From Symmachiella dynata (GTDB lineage: Bacteria; Planctomycetota; Planctomycetia; Planctomycetales; Planctomycetaceae), in contig NZ_CP036276.1 of NCBI RefSeq assembly GCF_007747995.1, positions 124,001-188,000 of the forward strand: a stretch of 64,000 nucleotides of DNA, written 5' to 3'. A model generated the notes under the pieces. It saw only the letters and a list, made by a program, of their open reading frames with translations, had not been told where the DNA came from and did not search any database. A program made the translations under genes and the position numbers. Positions within the stretch are counted from its first letter, which is position 1, and every line of letters begins with the position of its first letter. This document shows, piece by piece, positions 9,552 to 18,772 of this stretch.

Positions 9552-10268
9552 ATGCCGGCCACACAACCCTCTCGGCTTCTCAAAGCCCACGACGCGCGCA
9601 ACATTGGCTCAAAGGTCGCGTTCAATTACGAAGACTTGCGCCAACGATGTGATCAGTACATTGAACAGATTAGCGCACAGGCAAAACAAATTTTGCTCGA
9701 CGCGCGGGCCGAAGCCGAACAATTGCGTGCCGAGGCTCAGGAGCAAGGGCACGCGCAGGGACTTGCCGCCGGGCATGAAGAAGGGCTCAAAGACCAGCAA
9801 AAGGCGATCGCCGATAAAGCGGACGAACTGTCGACCGCACGATTAAACGCAGCCTTACCCGCAATACAAGCGGCCGTAGATGCGCTCAACACTGAACGCA
9901 ACCGTTGGTTGACCACTTGGCAGAACACGGCCATTCAACTCAGTGTGGCGATCGCCGAAAAACTACTGCATGCGGAATTGCAGCAGCGTCCAGAACTCGT
10001 GCAAGAGACGATCCGCGAAGCGCTGGAACTAGCGGCTGGTAATCCGCAAATCAAACTTCGTTTGAATCCTGACGACGCGGACCACCTGGGCGACTGGTGC
10101 GACGAATTGGTGGCGACCGTTTCCACCGCAGGAACGGCCGAAATTGTCGCTGATCCGCACGTCACCACGGGAGGCTGTGTGGTGGATACCAAACATGGCC
10201 AAGTCGATGCACGCCTCGAAACCAAACTCGCCCGCATCGCTCAAGAGCTGTTAGACGATAGCGTCTAA
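9552..10268 (+). CDS. fliH: FliH, regulator of the export ATPase
   Basis: This 238-aa protein has a helical N-terminal half rich in A, E and Q (AKQILLDARAEAEQLRAEAQEQGHAQG), with the glycine-spaced pattern common in FliH (GHAQGLAAGHEEG), and a C-terminal globular domain containing AIAEKLLHAELQQRPELVQETIREAL and a VVDTKHGQVDARLETKL end. FliH dimers hold FliI at the C ring and restrain its ATPase activity. It lies between fliG and fliI, the usual place. Confidence 0.9.
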   Translation: MPATQPSRLLKAHDARNIGSKVAFNYEDLRQRCDQYIEQISAQAKQILLDARAEAEQLRAEAQEQGHAQGLAAGHEEGLKDQQKAIADKADELSTARLNAALPAIQAAVDALNTERNRWLTTWQNTAIQLSVAIAEKLLHAELQQRPELVQETIREALELAAGNPQIKLRLNPDDADHLGDWCDELVATVSTAGTAEIVADPHVTTGGCVVDTKHGQVDARLETKLARIAQELLDDSV

Positions 10269-10362
10269 ACAACCCAGGTTGAACGCGCCCTCTCCGACAG
10301 CAGAGGGGAATATTTTTCCGGCCACTGGCCACCGACCACTCGCCACTTGAAAAGCCACCATC

Positions 10363-11718
10363 ATGCTTGCACTGGAAGAACAAATTCAACGCATCTTGCC
10401 GGTCGGACTGTCCGGCAGTGTGACGAAGATCGTCGGGTTGACCGTCGCTGTCAGCGACTTTCCGGCTCCGCTGGGATCGGTCTGTAAAATCGCCACCGAA
10501 AGTGGCCGCAGCGTCGAGGTCGAGGTGATCGGTTTTCAAGGCGAGCATACCTTGTTGTTGCCGTACGACGAACTGACCGGCATCCGCCGCGGCAATCGCG
10601 TCACCATGGTGCAGAGCGTTCCCGGCATTCGCGTCGGCGACCAATTGCTGGGACGCGTGCTCGACGGTCGGGGGCGGTTCATTGACTCCGGTGTCCCGGC
10701 CGCCTTGCCGCATCGTGCGCCGATTCACGCCGAGGCAACCTCTCCCTTAAAGCGGCCGCGCATCGATACCCCTTTGGGAACCGGCGTGCGGGTGATCGAT
10801 GGATTATTGACCGCCGGCAAAGGACAACGGTTGGGAATCTTTGCCGGCAGTGGTGTCGGCAAAAGTGTGTTGATGGGACAAATGGCCCGAAATAGTACAG
10901 CGGACGTGAACGTGGTCGTCCTGGTGGGCGAACGGGGACGTGAAGTCCGGGAATTCATTGAGAAGGATTTGGGACCCGAAGGACTCGCCCGCAGTGTAGT
11001 GATCGTGGCGACCAGTGATGCGCCGGCGCTGCAACGCTTGCGGGCGGCGTTTGTCGGAACGGCGGTTGCGGAACACTTTCGAGATCAAGGAAAAGACGTC
11101 CTGCTGATGATGGACAGCGTGACGCGTTTTGCGCTGGCCCAACGAGAAATTGGTTTAGCGGCCGGCGAACCCCCGGCAACGCGGGGTTATCCACCGAGTG
11201 TTTTTGCCCTGCTGCCGCGACTGCTGGAGCGTAGCGGACGTAACGATCGGGGGAGCATTACCGGTTTTTACACCGTCTTGGTTGAAGCTGACGATGCCAA
11301 TGAGCCGATCTCAGATACAGTACGCGGCATCCTTGACGGACACATCATGCTATCTCGAAAGCTGGCGCATCAGGCGCATTGGCCAGCGATCGACGTTTTG
11401 GCCAGTATTAGTCGGTCAATGCCCGACGTGACGACCGACCAACATCGCGCTGCCTCCGATGGCTTGAAACAACTGTTAGCCGCCTACCGGGAATCTGAGG
11501 ACCTCATCTCGATTGGAGCGTACCAAGCCGGTTCGAACCAACAGGTCGACGTGAGTTTGAGAATGCGTGAGGCGATTCAACAGTTTTTGCAACAAGGCAT
11601 GTCCGAATCGGCGGCATTGGACAGCACAATCGAGCAATTGTTGCAGTTGTCCCAAGTCCGTGAATCATTGCTGCAAAACAGTTCTGCAAGTGACGAAACA
11701 CACGCTGCCTCGGCGTGA
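10363..11718 (+). CDS. fliI: FliI, flagellum-specific export ATPase
   Basis: This 451-aa protein is an F1-beta-type ATPase. Walker A is AGSGVGKS (161-168), followed by VVLVGERGREVREFIE, the Walker B region DVLLMMDSVTRFA, and the family stretch EPPATRGYPPSVFALLPRLLERSG. Its N-terminal domain (SGSVTKIVGLTVAV) is the beta-barrel. It forms a hexamer at the base of the export gate with FliH and FliJ and energises unfolding and release of substrates from chaperones. It sits 94 bp after fliH, in a spacer with short inverted CCACTGG-type repeats. Confidence 0.97.
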   Translation: MLALEEQIQRILPVGLSGSVTKIVGLTVAVSDFPAPLGSVCKIATESGRSVEVEVIGFQGEHTLLLPYDELTGIRRGNRVTMVQSVPGIRVGDQLLGRVLDGRGRFIDSGVPAALPHRAPIHAEATSPLKRPRIDTPLGTGVRVIDGLLTAGKGQRLGIFAGSGVGKSVLMGQMARNSTADVNVVVLVGERGREVREFIEKDLGPEGLARSVVIVATSDAPALQRLRAAFVGTAVAEHFRDQGKDVLLMMDSVTRFALAQREIGLAAGEPPATRGYPPSVFALLPRLLERSGRNDRGSITGFYTVLVEADDANEPISDTVRGILDGHIMLSRKLAHQAHWPAIDVLASISRSMPDVTTDQHRAASDGLKQLLAAYRESEDLISIGAYQAGSNQQVDVSLRMREAIQQFLQQGMSESAALDSTIEQLLQLSQVRESLLQNSSASDETHAASA

Positions 11719-11804
11719 CGACACGAGATTCAGTTTTCAACCCAATCTGCAAATTTACTAACAGGACATAGTTCTCCCAACGCAATTTGAGATAAGTCAC
11801 GACC

Positions 11805-12260
11805 GTGCCGAAATTCCAGTTCAAACTCGAAACATTGCTCAACATGCGTTTAGGACGACGGGACCAATGCCGCCAGGCATTGGCGACAATCCTCAGCCAC
11901 GACGCGGAGTTAGCAGCCCAAATGCAGCGCGTTGTGCAGCAACGTCTCGGGCAATTGCAGGAACTGCGCGATCTGAATTCGTCACGCAACATGAACATCG
12001 ATGCCACAGCGGCGCGACGGTACTATGCCGGGCAACTGACGTCGGAAATCGCTGGGATCGAACATCAACAAAGCCTCGTTGCTGAGCAACTGGAAATCTG
12101 CCGCCAAACACTCGTCAAAGCAGATCAAGATGTCAAAGCTCTGGAGAATCTGAAGGAGAAGCAACAGGCGGAATTTATGCAACTCCAAGAACAGCGCGCT
12201 CAACGCGAACTCGAGGACAGTTGGTCCGCCACGAATCGAGATGAGGTGCCATTATGTTAA
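11805..12260 (+). CDS. fliJ: FliJ, export ATPase stalk protein
   Basis: This 151-aa protein is almost wholly coiled coil (FKLETLLNMRLGRRDQCRQAL ... LVAEQLEICRQTLVKADQDVKALENLKEKQQAEF). FliJ is the gamma-subunit-like stalk inside the FliI ring and contacts FlhA. Sequence identity in this family is low, but the FQFKLETLLNMR start, size and place right after fliI support the call. It starts with GTG (11805) and its end overlaps the next gene by 7 bp. Confidence 0.85.
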   Translation: MPKFQFKLETLLNMRLGRRDQCRQALATILSHDAELAAQMQRVVQQRLGQLQELRDLNSSRNMNIDATAARRYYAGQLTSEIAGIEHQQSLVAEQLEICRQTLVKADQDVKALENLKEKQQAEFMQLQEQRAQRELEDSWSATNRDEVPLC

Positions 12261-12925
12261 AAACCGGCATCGTGATCTTCGCCTGTTTCTGCATTGCAAC
12301 CGTCATCACCGAAGCAGTCGGTTTAGGGGTGCTTTGGTCGCGGGGACAACTCAATCAGCGGACGTTTCGAGAAATTGAAGTCATTCTGACCGGCTCGGAT
12401 TTGCTGGGTATCGACGTCCAAGACAACGAACAAGAAACGCGGCAACTCTCGCTGGATGAGATCAGCGAAAAACGGGTGACTGCGATTTTGGGCATCGAAA
12501 AACGCGAAAACCTTGCCAAACAATTGTTAAACGACGTCATGAAATTTCGCGATGAAGTGACCGCCGAGCAAAAGGCGTTGATCAAAGACCGTGAATCGTT
12601 CAATGCTGAATTGCAGCAGGTCAACGAACGAAACACGGCCGAAGCCACGGAACTGGCGCGAGGCATTCTTTTGGCCTCTTCGCCCAAGGTTGCCGTCGAT
12701 CGTTTGATGGAATTGACCGTTGAGGAAGACGTCATCTTGCTACGAGGTATGCCTGACGAAAACATTGCGAAGATACTCAAGGAATTTAAAACAGGACTGG
12801 CACAGGAACGAGCACAACGCGCACGGCTTATCTACGAATCGATTTATCGCGGCGAACCAACCAGTTCCGTGATCAACAAACACTCCGAAAACGGACAACC
12901 ACAGGTAGCCACCCCGGCCGGCTAG
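12254..12925 (+). CDS. MotE-like flagellar membrane coiled-coil protein
   Basis: This 223-aa protein has an N-terminal transmembrane helix (about 5-27, TGIVIFACFCIATVITEAVGLGVLW), then a coiled coil (about 80-140), then a compact C-terminal region (SPKVAVDRLMELTVEEDVILLRGMPDENIAKILKEF). That last part resembles the conserved MotE motif, which in other bacteria is found next to fliJ or motors and links to the FliG/MgtE-type helical domain. It overlaps fliJ by 7 bp, so it is likely co-translated. The role is inferred from architecture and context: a periplasmic chaperone or adaptor of the motor. It could also be a flagellar protein specific to this group. Confidence 0.65.
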   Translation: MLKTGIVIFACFCIATVITEAVGLGVLWSRGQLNQRTFREIEVILTGSDLLGIDVQDNEQETRQLSLDEISEKRVTAILGIEKRENLAKQLLNDVMKFRDEVTAEQKALIKDRESFNAELQQVNERNTAEATELARGILLASSPKVAVDRLMELTVEEDVILLRGMPDENIAKILKEFKTGLAQERAQRARLIYESIYRGEPTSSVINKHSENGQPQVATPAG

Positions 12926-13035
12926 CCAACACAAATGGCACATGGCGAAATCGTCACGGACGATAGAGCGGGTGCACCGAATGCGTCGTTCGAAATCGTT
13001 GATCGGAAACCGACCCGCTGACAGGAACAAGAGTT

Positions 13036-14871
13036 ATGTCCTCGGATAATTTTAACTTTTCGATCGATGCACTTCCGGTTTCGGCACCGGCAAAACCTTC
13101 GTCGCTGGACACGTCGGCAAACCGCAGCGATTCCACGCAGAGTGGGTTTCGCGATGTGCTGTCTGGTTCGATGGACGAGACCCGTCAATCCCGGCGGAAC
13201 GAACCTCGCGATGACGCGCCATCGTCGACGCGCGAAGCCGCGGCACAGAAGCCGTCGGCAGAAGACCGTTCTTCTGATTCAGCGCGGCAGCGCCCAGAGA
13301 TCCCCGCGGACTCAAAACGCGCCGAGGCGCAAAACACCAGCGCCGATGAACAGGTTTCAACCGAACCGACTGAACCGACCGAAGCGGCGACGGATGCCGG
13401 TCAGCAGCCTGCCGACCCGCCAAAAGCGGCTGAAGGTGCGCCGCCGGCAGAATTCGTGGCAACGCTAATGGCGACGCAAACCACAACCGCGAATGTGGAT
13501 TCCGAAACGACCGCTTCCTCTTTTGAAACAACCACGATTACCGTACAACCGCCTCCACAAGGTCTGGTGACCGCTTTAGCTGCCACAGGCAATGGATCCG
13601 CCAACTCGCCGTTGACCAATGATCAACAAGCGGATGAGGGGACCGGGCTGGAATCTGCAGCGGAGGAAACAATAACGGTCAATCAGCCGGCAAATGCGAC
13701 CGGGGCGGGCGGGCAACCGGTTGAGGCGGCTCAACCGGCGATCGAGAATCCAGCAGCCTCCCAAGTGGCTACGACAACACCCGCCAGCGAAACGGCTTCC
13801 TCGTCGCCGACAGAGAGTCGTCCAGCGCCCGTTTCACCGCCAACGACGGAGCCTCAAGTCTCGGCTGGTCAGAATGCAGCAAACAATGTGTCGGAGACCA
13901 ATGAACCGCCAGTCGCGCAGAAAAATTCTCCACAACAGCCAACCGAAACATCTCAAACCGCGCAGCAACAATCCGTCGTTGAAAATACAAATGGATTGGC
14001 AACTGCGGACGAGGGGACCGATCCACAGCCTGCCTCACCGCCGACAACAACGGCAGGCAGTTCCGCAAAAAACTCTGAGACCTCCGAGACAGTCTCTTCC
14101 GACAAAGCCGGGCCGCAACAACCGCTGGATACTTCAATGGACGGTCAGCAATCGCAGAGCGGTTTGTCCGACGATCAATCACAGCAGCAATCGAGCAACA
14201 CAGCGTCGTCTACCGATTCGTTGACGAAGACGGGAGAATCAGCGGGCGTACAAAGTCCACTTGTCGCAGTTGATGATTCGGCGACCGGGCAGGAATCGAC
14301 GGAATCGGTCCTGGGCGGACCCGCACCCAGTTCGCAGCAGTCGGATGTCTCACGAACTGTCGGGACATCTACGACCACCACAGTGGAGACGGCTGTGGAT
14401 GTTCAGCGACCTGATTTCGCCATGCGCATCGCCAACGCAGTCCGTACCTCTGCCGAAAACCGCCAAGAGGTCACCATGCGCCTGACGCCGCCGGAACTGG
14501 GGGCGTTGCGTATTGAGGTCGCCGTGGAACATGGAAAAGTCTCAGCCCGGATTGATGCACAATCGTCGGCGGCCCAGAAAATCCTCTTAGACAGCTTACC
14601 GCAATTGAAGGAAGCCTTGGTCCAAAACGGGGCGAGTGTGGAACGCATTGAGGTGATGCTGGCCGACAACTCGCCCAATGACCAAGGGGGCGCTCTGGGA
14701 CAGGGATTCACAGAACAAGGCGAACGAGGCCAAGGGCCACAGGACCAAACGACTTACGGTGAAGACGATCGCAGTGCGGCTGAAGGCGAAGAGATAGCGG
14801 AAACCGCAGCGCCGACGGCTCAAGGAATCACACGAAATCGCGGCATACTTGAACTGGATATCACCATCTAA
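13036..14871 (+). CDS. fliK: FliK, hook-length control protein
   Basis: This 611-aa protein has a long disordered N-terminal region (about 30-450), very rich in T, S, Q, P, E and A, which fits a molecular ruler. The C-terminal domain (about 465-545) has the FliK signature QEVTMRLTPPELGALRIEVAVEHG ... QKILLDSLPQLKEALVQNG, which switches FlhB specificity from hook to filament. The tail is acidic. It lies before flgD, the hook-cap gene. The long linker predicts a long ruler and possibly a long hook. The start at ATG 13036 follows an AACAAGAG-type SD. Confidence 0.9.
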   Translation: MSSDNFNFSIDALPVSAPAKPSSLDTSANRSDSTQSGFRDVLSGSMDETRQSRRNEPRDDAPSSTREAAAQKPSAEDRSSDSARQRPEIPADSKRAEAQNTSADEQVSTEPTEPTEAATDAGQQPADPPKAAEGAPPAEFVATLMATQTTTANVDSETTASSFETTTITVQPPPQGLVTALAATGNGSANSPLTNDQQADEGTGLESAAEETITVNQPANATGAGGQPVEAAQPAIENPAASQVATTTPASETASSSPTESRPAPVSPPTTEPQVSAGQNAANNVSETNEPPVAQKNSPQQPTETSQTAQQQSVVENTNGLATADEGTDPQPASPPTTTAGSSAKNSETSETVSSDKAGPQQPLDTSMDGQQSQSGLSDDQSQQQSSNTASSTDSLTKTGESAGVQSPLVAVDDSATGQESTESVLGGPAPSSQQSDVSRTVGTSTTTTVETAVDVQRPDFAMRIANAVRTSAENRQEVTMRLTPPELGALRIEVAVEHGKVSARIDAQSSAAQKILLDSLPQLKEALVQNGASVERIEVMLADNSPNDQGGALGQGFTEQGERGQGPQDQTTYGEDDRSAAEGEEIAETAAPTAQGITRNRGILELDITI

Positions 14872-15019
14872 AGACCGGGCGGAATCCGGGACTTCGACTC
14901 GCAAGATCGTCAACCGAAGACACAACGTTTTACATTGGCTGTTCCACAAATGGTTGATCCATTTGTTTATTGAATGTCAGCCGGCGACATAGAAGGCCGG
15001 CTCTCGGAAGGAACCGATC

Positions 15020-15448
15020 ATGGATGTCAATACAACCACAAGTACCAGTGCTGCGTCGACGGCCACGACTGTCGAATCCGAGAAAACGGGTTTTGCAGCA
15101 CTGAATGCCGACGATTTCATGAAGTTGTTATTAACGCAACTTCAGAATCAAGATCCCTCGGAGCCTACGAGCAACGAAGAGTTGCTCAACCAGCTCTCCT
15201 CCATGCAGAGTTTGGCCTCGAGTATCGAACTAGGCGACACGCTCAAGGATATCGTCTCCAACCAGCAATTGACTGACGGTGCCGCGTTTTTGGGATCGTA
15301 CGTCACAGGCGACAACGACCAAAATGTCGCCGTGGATGGGGTTGTGGACCGCGTCGTTATGCGAGAGGGATCTGCCTATCTCGGAATCGGCGAGCAAGAA
15401 ATCCCAGTGCGGAACGTCACACAGGTGAACGCGCTGTTCGCCCAATAA
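15020..15448 (+). CDS. flgD: FlgD, hook-cap protein (short form)
   Basis: This 142-aa protein has the FlgD signature in its N-terminal half (ADDFMKLLLTQLQNQDPSEPTSNEELLNQLSSMQSL), including the conserved QNQDP. It is shorter than the enteric protein (about 230 aa): only the N-terminal conserved part and a small end (SYVTGDNDQNVAVDGVVDRVV) are present. The tudor/Fn3-like C-terminal domains are missing, as in several other phyla. FlgD caps the growing hook and helps place FlgE. A hairpin terminator follows. Confidence 0.88.
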   Translation: MDVNTTTSTSAASTATTVESEKTGFAALNADDFMKLLLTQLQNQDPSEPTSNEELLNQLSSMQSLASSIELGDTLKDIVSNQQLTDGAAFLGSYVTGDNDQNVAVDGVVDRVVMREGSAYLGIGEQEIPVRNVTQVNALFAQ

Positions 15449-15475
15449 CGATTCCTGACTGAATTGAATCGAACT

Positions 15476-15516
15476 CCACCGTCGGCTGAACTTTCCTTCG
15501 GCACGCGGTGGTTTTT
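15476..15516 (+). terminator. Possible intrinsic terminator after flgD
   Basis: A CCACCG stem at 15476-15481 pairs with CGGTGG at 15506-15511, and TTTTT follows at 15512-15516. It lies 28 bp after the flgD stop codon and before the long flgD-flgE gap. The stem is only 6 bp with a large loop, so the signal is modest. It could split the locus into two transcripts. Confidence 0.5.
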
Positions 15517-15781
15517 GCTGCGCGCTAGTCTTTGAAGCGCGGTAGTCCTTGATGCGCTGTGACGAAGTGGAGCTAGCGGACTTCCTAGATTACCAGGTTC
15601 CCCGGACCGTCATTGCCCAGACAATTGTACCGGCTGCAAAATATCCGGTCGATAAAACGACTGTGCGAAATTGTTCCGCCCTGCGGAGTCACATTTCGCG
15701 CTGAAAACAATTGTCACCTGTCTCGACCGAATGATTGGATTGGTCGAGCCGAATTGTCATGCTAGACCGTGGGGGGTCATT
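15517..15781 (+). promoter_or_regulatory. Long leader before flgE with repeats and a hairpin
   Basis: These 265 bp have no gene. They hold a direct repeat near 15526-15556 (TAGTCTTTGAAGCGC and TAGTCCTTGATGCGC) and an inverted repeat CTCGACC/GGTCGAG (15722-15748). AATTGTCA occurs twice (near 15710 and 15751). A promoter or 5' leader for the hook gene is likely here because flgE is highly expressed, but no clear sigma-specific motif was identified. The poly-G run GGGGGG just before 15782 is the flgE SD. Confidence 0.4.
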
Positions 15782-17488
15782 ATGGGTCTTACGTCCGCGT
15801 TGAATACGTCTTTGAACGGCTTGTCTTTGAACGAAACCGCGATTGATGTTTTAAGTAACAATATCGCCAACGCGGGGACCAACGCGTTTAAGTCGTCTCA
15901 GGTTCAGTTTTCGACGCAGTTGGCCCGTACGCTCAGTTTCGGTTCGCGTCCCACTGCGACCAACGGCGGTACCAACGCCAAGCAAATTGGTTTGGGAGCC
16001 ACGGTCGCGGCGATTATTCCCGACTTCAGCCAAGGGAGTATCACGAATACAACGACACCGTCGGACTTGGCGATTCAAGGCGATGGTTTTTTCATCGTCG
16101 AAAGCCAGGAAGGCAATGTCTATACGCGGAATGGGACGTTTCGTCTCAATAGCGAGAACGTGCTGACCAATAGCCAAGGACTGCGGGTGCAAGCTTATGG
16201 TGTGGATGACGATTTCAACATCATCAATACGGAATTGAAGGGCGTGCAAATTCCGCTCGGTGAACTGAGTATCGCTGAAGCCACCGAAAACGTGGTGATG
16301 AGTGGAGCGCTTTCTCCGCAAGGTGAAATTGGTACGCATGGGACATTATTGGAAACGGCCCCGTTGGTCATCGATGGCGCCGGAACGGCGCTCACGTCCA
16401 CGGCGACGTTGCTTTCAGACGTCCGCTTAGCGTCCGATCCAGCGACGCAATTGTTCACGGGCATCCCCGCCGATTTGGAGCTGACCGCAGTCAAAGGGGG
16501 GCGAACCCTCGATACGAAGACATTAGCGGTCACAGCGACGACGACCGTCCAGGACTACATGGACTTTCTCGATCAAACCCTGGGACTGCAGTCGAACGGA
16601 GTGCCCACCGATGCCGATGGCATTGCCGTGGGCGTCGACCTCAGCGGCGGCATGATTCGTGCTAAAGGCAACCGCGGCTCCGTCAACGACATTTCTGTTC
16701 CCGTGGGTTCGATGGTCATGAACGGCGGTGTTGTTGGATTAGATGTTCCTCGGAATGGCGAAGCCGCCGATGGAGAAAGCACGTTCACCACGTTCGTTGT
16801 CTTCGACTCATTAGGCGAAGCGCTGACCGTGCGGATGAGTGCCTACAAAGAAGCTGAAACGACCAGTAGCACGACGTTCCGCTATATTTTAGAAAGCGAT
16901 AACAACAGTTCGGGGATCCCCGGCGATGTTGATATTGCTTTGGGAAGTAGTACGGTGGTCTTCGATAGTGTGGGGAACGTCGCCGACCAACCCAACAACT
17001 CATTCTCAATCGATCGGAACGGGAGTGCCGCCGTCAGTCCGATGGTGTTTGAGGTCGACATGTCGGCGATCTCAGGGATTTCGTCCTCGGGAAGTAACCT
17101 CAACCTGAAATCACAAGATGGTTCCAGCCCCGGTGTATTAACGAGCTTCGTGATCGACGAACAAGGGGTGATCAACGGTGTGTTCGACAACGGTGTCATC
17201 CGGACGTTGGGGCAGGTCGTTCTGGCTCGTTTCACCAATCCAGGCGGCCTGTTACAAGACGGTGGCGATACATTTCGGGAAGGGGTCAGTTCCGGGGAAC
17301 CGCTGGTGAGCACCCCGGGAACGTTCGGTGCCGGTACGATTCGCGCCGGTGCGATCGAGTTGTCCAATACCGACATCGGACGAAGTCTCGTTGATTTGAT
17401 CGTAGCCTCGACCAACTATCGCGGTAACGCCCGTGTTATCGATTCCACGAATCGGCTCGTGGATGAGCTGTTACTGTTGGGCCGCTAA
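15782..17488 (+). CDS. flgE: FlgE, flagellar hook protein
   Basis: This is a 568-aa protein from the ATG at 15782. That start is chosen because MGLTSALNTSLNGLSLNETA is the family's N-terminal motif and a GGGGGG SD lies just upstream; an in-frame ATG at 15671 would add 37 residues with no homology. The N-terminal helix continues IDVLSNNIANAGTNAFKSS. The C-terminal helix (DIGRSLVDLIVASTNYRGNARVIDSTNRLVDELL) pairs with it in the hook core. The middle holds Gly/Thr/Ser-rich domains. It is longer than the enteric FlgE (about 400 aa), consistent with extra surface domains. Confidence 0.95.
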   Translation: MGLTSALNTSLNGLSLNETAIDVLSNNIANAGTNAFKSSQVQFSTQLARTLSFGSRPTATNGGTNAKQIGLGATVAAIIPDFSQGSITNTTTPSDLAIQGDGFFIVESQEGNVYTRNGTFRLNSENVLTNSQGLRVQAYGVDDDFNIINTELKGVQIPLGELSIAEATENVVMSGALSPQGEIGTHGTLLETAPLVIDGAGTALTSTATLLSDVRLASDPATQLFTGIPADLELTAVKGGRTLDTKTLAVTATTTVQDYMDFLDQTLGLQSNGVPTDADGIAVGVDLSGGMIRAKGNRGSVNDISVPVGSMVMNGGVVGLDVPRNGEAADGESTFTTFVVFDSLGEALTVRMSAYKEAETTSSTTFRYILESDNNSSGIPGDVDIALGSSTVVFDSVGNVADQPNNSFSIDRNGSAAVSPMVFEVDMSAISGISSSGSNLNLKSQDGSSPGVLTSFVIDEQGVINGVFDNGVIRTLGQVVLARFTNPGGLLQDGGDTFREGVSSGEPLVSTPGTFGAGTIRAGAIELSNTDIGRSLVDLIVASTNYRGNARVIDSTNRLVDELLLLGR

Positions 17489-17540
17489 TCAACGACTTGA
17501 TCGCTGAGAACGGCATAACTCTCTCTTAGGGTAGGCAGCC

Positions 17541-17732
17541 ATGATTCAACTGACGCGACTCAACGGCGACCAATTCGTACTCAATGCCGAATTGATTCGT
17601 TTTGTGGAAAGTCGCCCTGATACGTACATCACGCTCACCACAGATGATCGCTTTGTGGTGCGTGAAAGCATGGATGAGGTTGTGCAGCGCTCGATCCAGT
17701 ATTCGCGTCAGATTCGCGGCGGCATCGTCTAA
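17541..17732 (+). CDS. flbD: FlbD-family small flagellar protein
   Basis: This 63-aa protein starts MIQLTRLNGDQFVLNAELI and contains RPDTYITLTTDDRFVVRESMDEVV, the FlbD (YlzI) family pattern. These small cytosolic proteins lie between hook and motor genes in many spirochaetes, Firmicutes and others, and their exact role is unknown. A GGGTAGGCAG region precedes the ATG. It lies between flgE and motA, as in other phyla. This is not the Caulobacter response regulator also named FlbD. Confidence 0.85.
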   Translation: MIQLTRLNGDQFVLNAELIRFVESRPDTYITLTTDDRFVVRESMDEVVQRSIQYSRQIRGGIV

Positions 17733-17867
17733 CACGGTAATTGATCGAATTGGTTTTGAGGCCCGGGTCTCTGTTCGGGATGGCATTTTTGGGGCCGTCG
17801 GACAACCCGGTCGCGGTGCCGTGAAACCGGAAGTATCGACTCGGCGTTCAGGGATGAAAACAGGCTC

Positions 17868-18650
17868 ATGGACAAAGCAACAATTGGTGGATTGGCGAGC
17901 GGAGTCGCATTGTTGGTCATCGCGGTGTTCGTTGCGCCTGGATCGAAGTTCTCAGCGTTTTGGGATACCGCCTCGGCCGCCGTCGTTGTGGGGGGCGCGA
18001 TCGCTGCGACAGCAATCGCCTTTCCCGTGGTGGCGCTGCTCAAGTTTCCGCGGGTCATCAAAAAGACCCTGCAGCCCAATGCCTTAGAAGCCGGTCCGGT
18101 CATTGCAGAACTGGTCGGGCTGGCTGAGGTCGCCCGTAAAGACGGCATCCTGGCTTTGGAGCAAAAAACGGAGGAGATTGAAGACCCGTTCATTTTGCTG
18201 GGCATCCAGATGGCGGTCGACGGCATCGACTCGGAATTGATGGAGGAATTACTCCGCACCGAGGTCGATTCAGTCGCCGAACGTCACAAAACCGGCAAGA
18301 TGCTGTTGGACACGTTGGGCCGTTACGCACCGGCATTCGGTATGATCGGGACGTTGATGGGTTTGATCATCATGTTGGGAAACATGGATGACCCCGATGC
18401 GATCGGTCCCGGTATGGCGGTCGCCTTGATCACCACGCTCTATGGAGCCATCGTCTCCAACTTAGTTTGCCTGCCCTTGGCCGACAAGTTGGCCTATTAC
18501 AGTAAACGCGAAGTCGAAATCCGAGAAATCATCGTGCGTGGAATTCTCTCCATCCAACAAGGAGACAACCCGCGCGTGGTGGAACAAAAACTGAAGACCT
18601 GTCTGCCGGCCGACCAACGCGGCTCGGATGAAATGGCAGATGCCGCATAA
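17868..18650 (+). CDS. motA: MotA, stator subunit
   Basis: This 260-aa protein has four transmembrane helices: two near the N-terminus (about 8-26 and 37-56, TASAAVVVGGAIAATAIAFPVVALL) and two in the C-terminal half (RYAPAFGMIGTLMGLIIML and MAVALITTLYGAIVSNLVCLPLADKLA). The middle cytoplasmic loop carries charged residues for contact with FliG. The family's conserved Pro pattern and GMIGTLMGL are visible. With MotB it forms the ion channel that drives rotation. Whether H+ or Na+ is used cannot be told from the sequence alone. Confidence 0.94.
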   Translation: MDKATIGGLASGVALLVIAVFVAPGSKFSAFWDTASAAVVVGGAIAATAIAFPVVALLKFPRVIKKTLQPNALEAGPVIAELVGLAEVARKDGILALEQKTEEIEDPFILLGIQMAVDGIDSELMEELLRTEVDSVAERHKTGKMLLDTLGRYAPAFGMIGTLMGLIIMLGNMDDPDAIGPGMAVALITTLYGAIVSNLVCLPLADKLAYYSKREVEIREIIVRGILSIQQGDNPRVVEQKLKTCLPADQRGSDEMADAA

Positions 18651-18772
18651 GCGAGCAAATGGGGGCCGATGGAGCGGGTTCCTAGATCCAAGATTTGCTC
18701 TCCACAGCGGGCAACAAATTGTTGGCCCCGCCATTTCTTTTACCGGAAATCATCTCGGCCGAGGCGCGACCC

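Noticed and set aside
13694-14224. 176-codon Arg/Gln-rich open frame on the plus strand
   Set aside because: It is an out-of-frame reading of the low-complexity fliK linker.
17541-17732. Response regulator FlbD as in Caulobacter
   Set aside because: The protein is only 63 aa and has no receiver or AAA+ domain; it belongs to the unrelated small FlbD/YlzI family.
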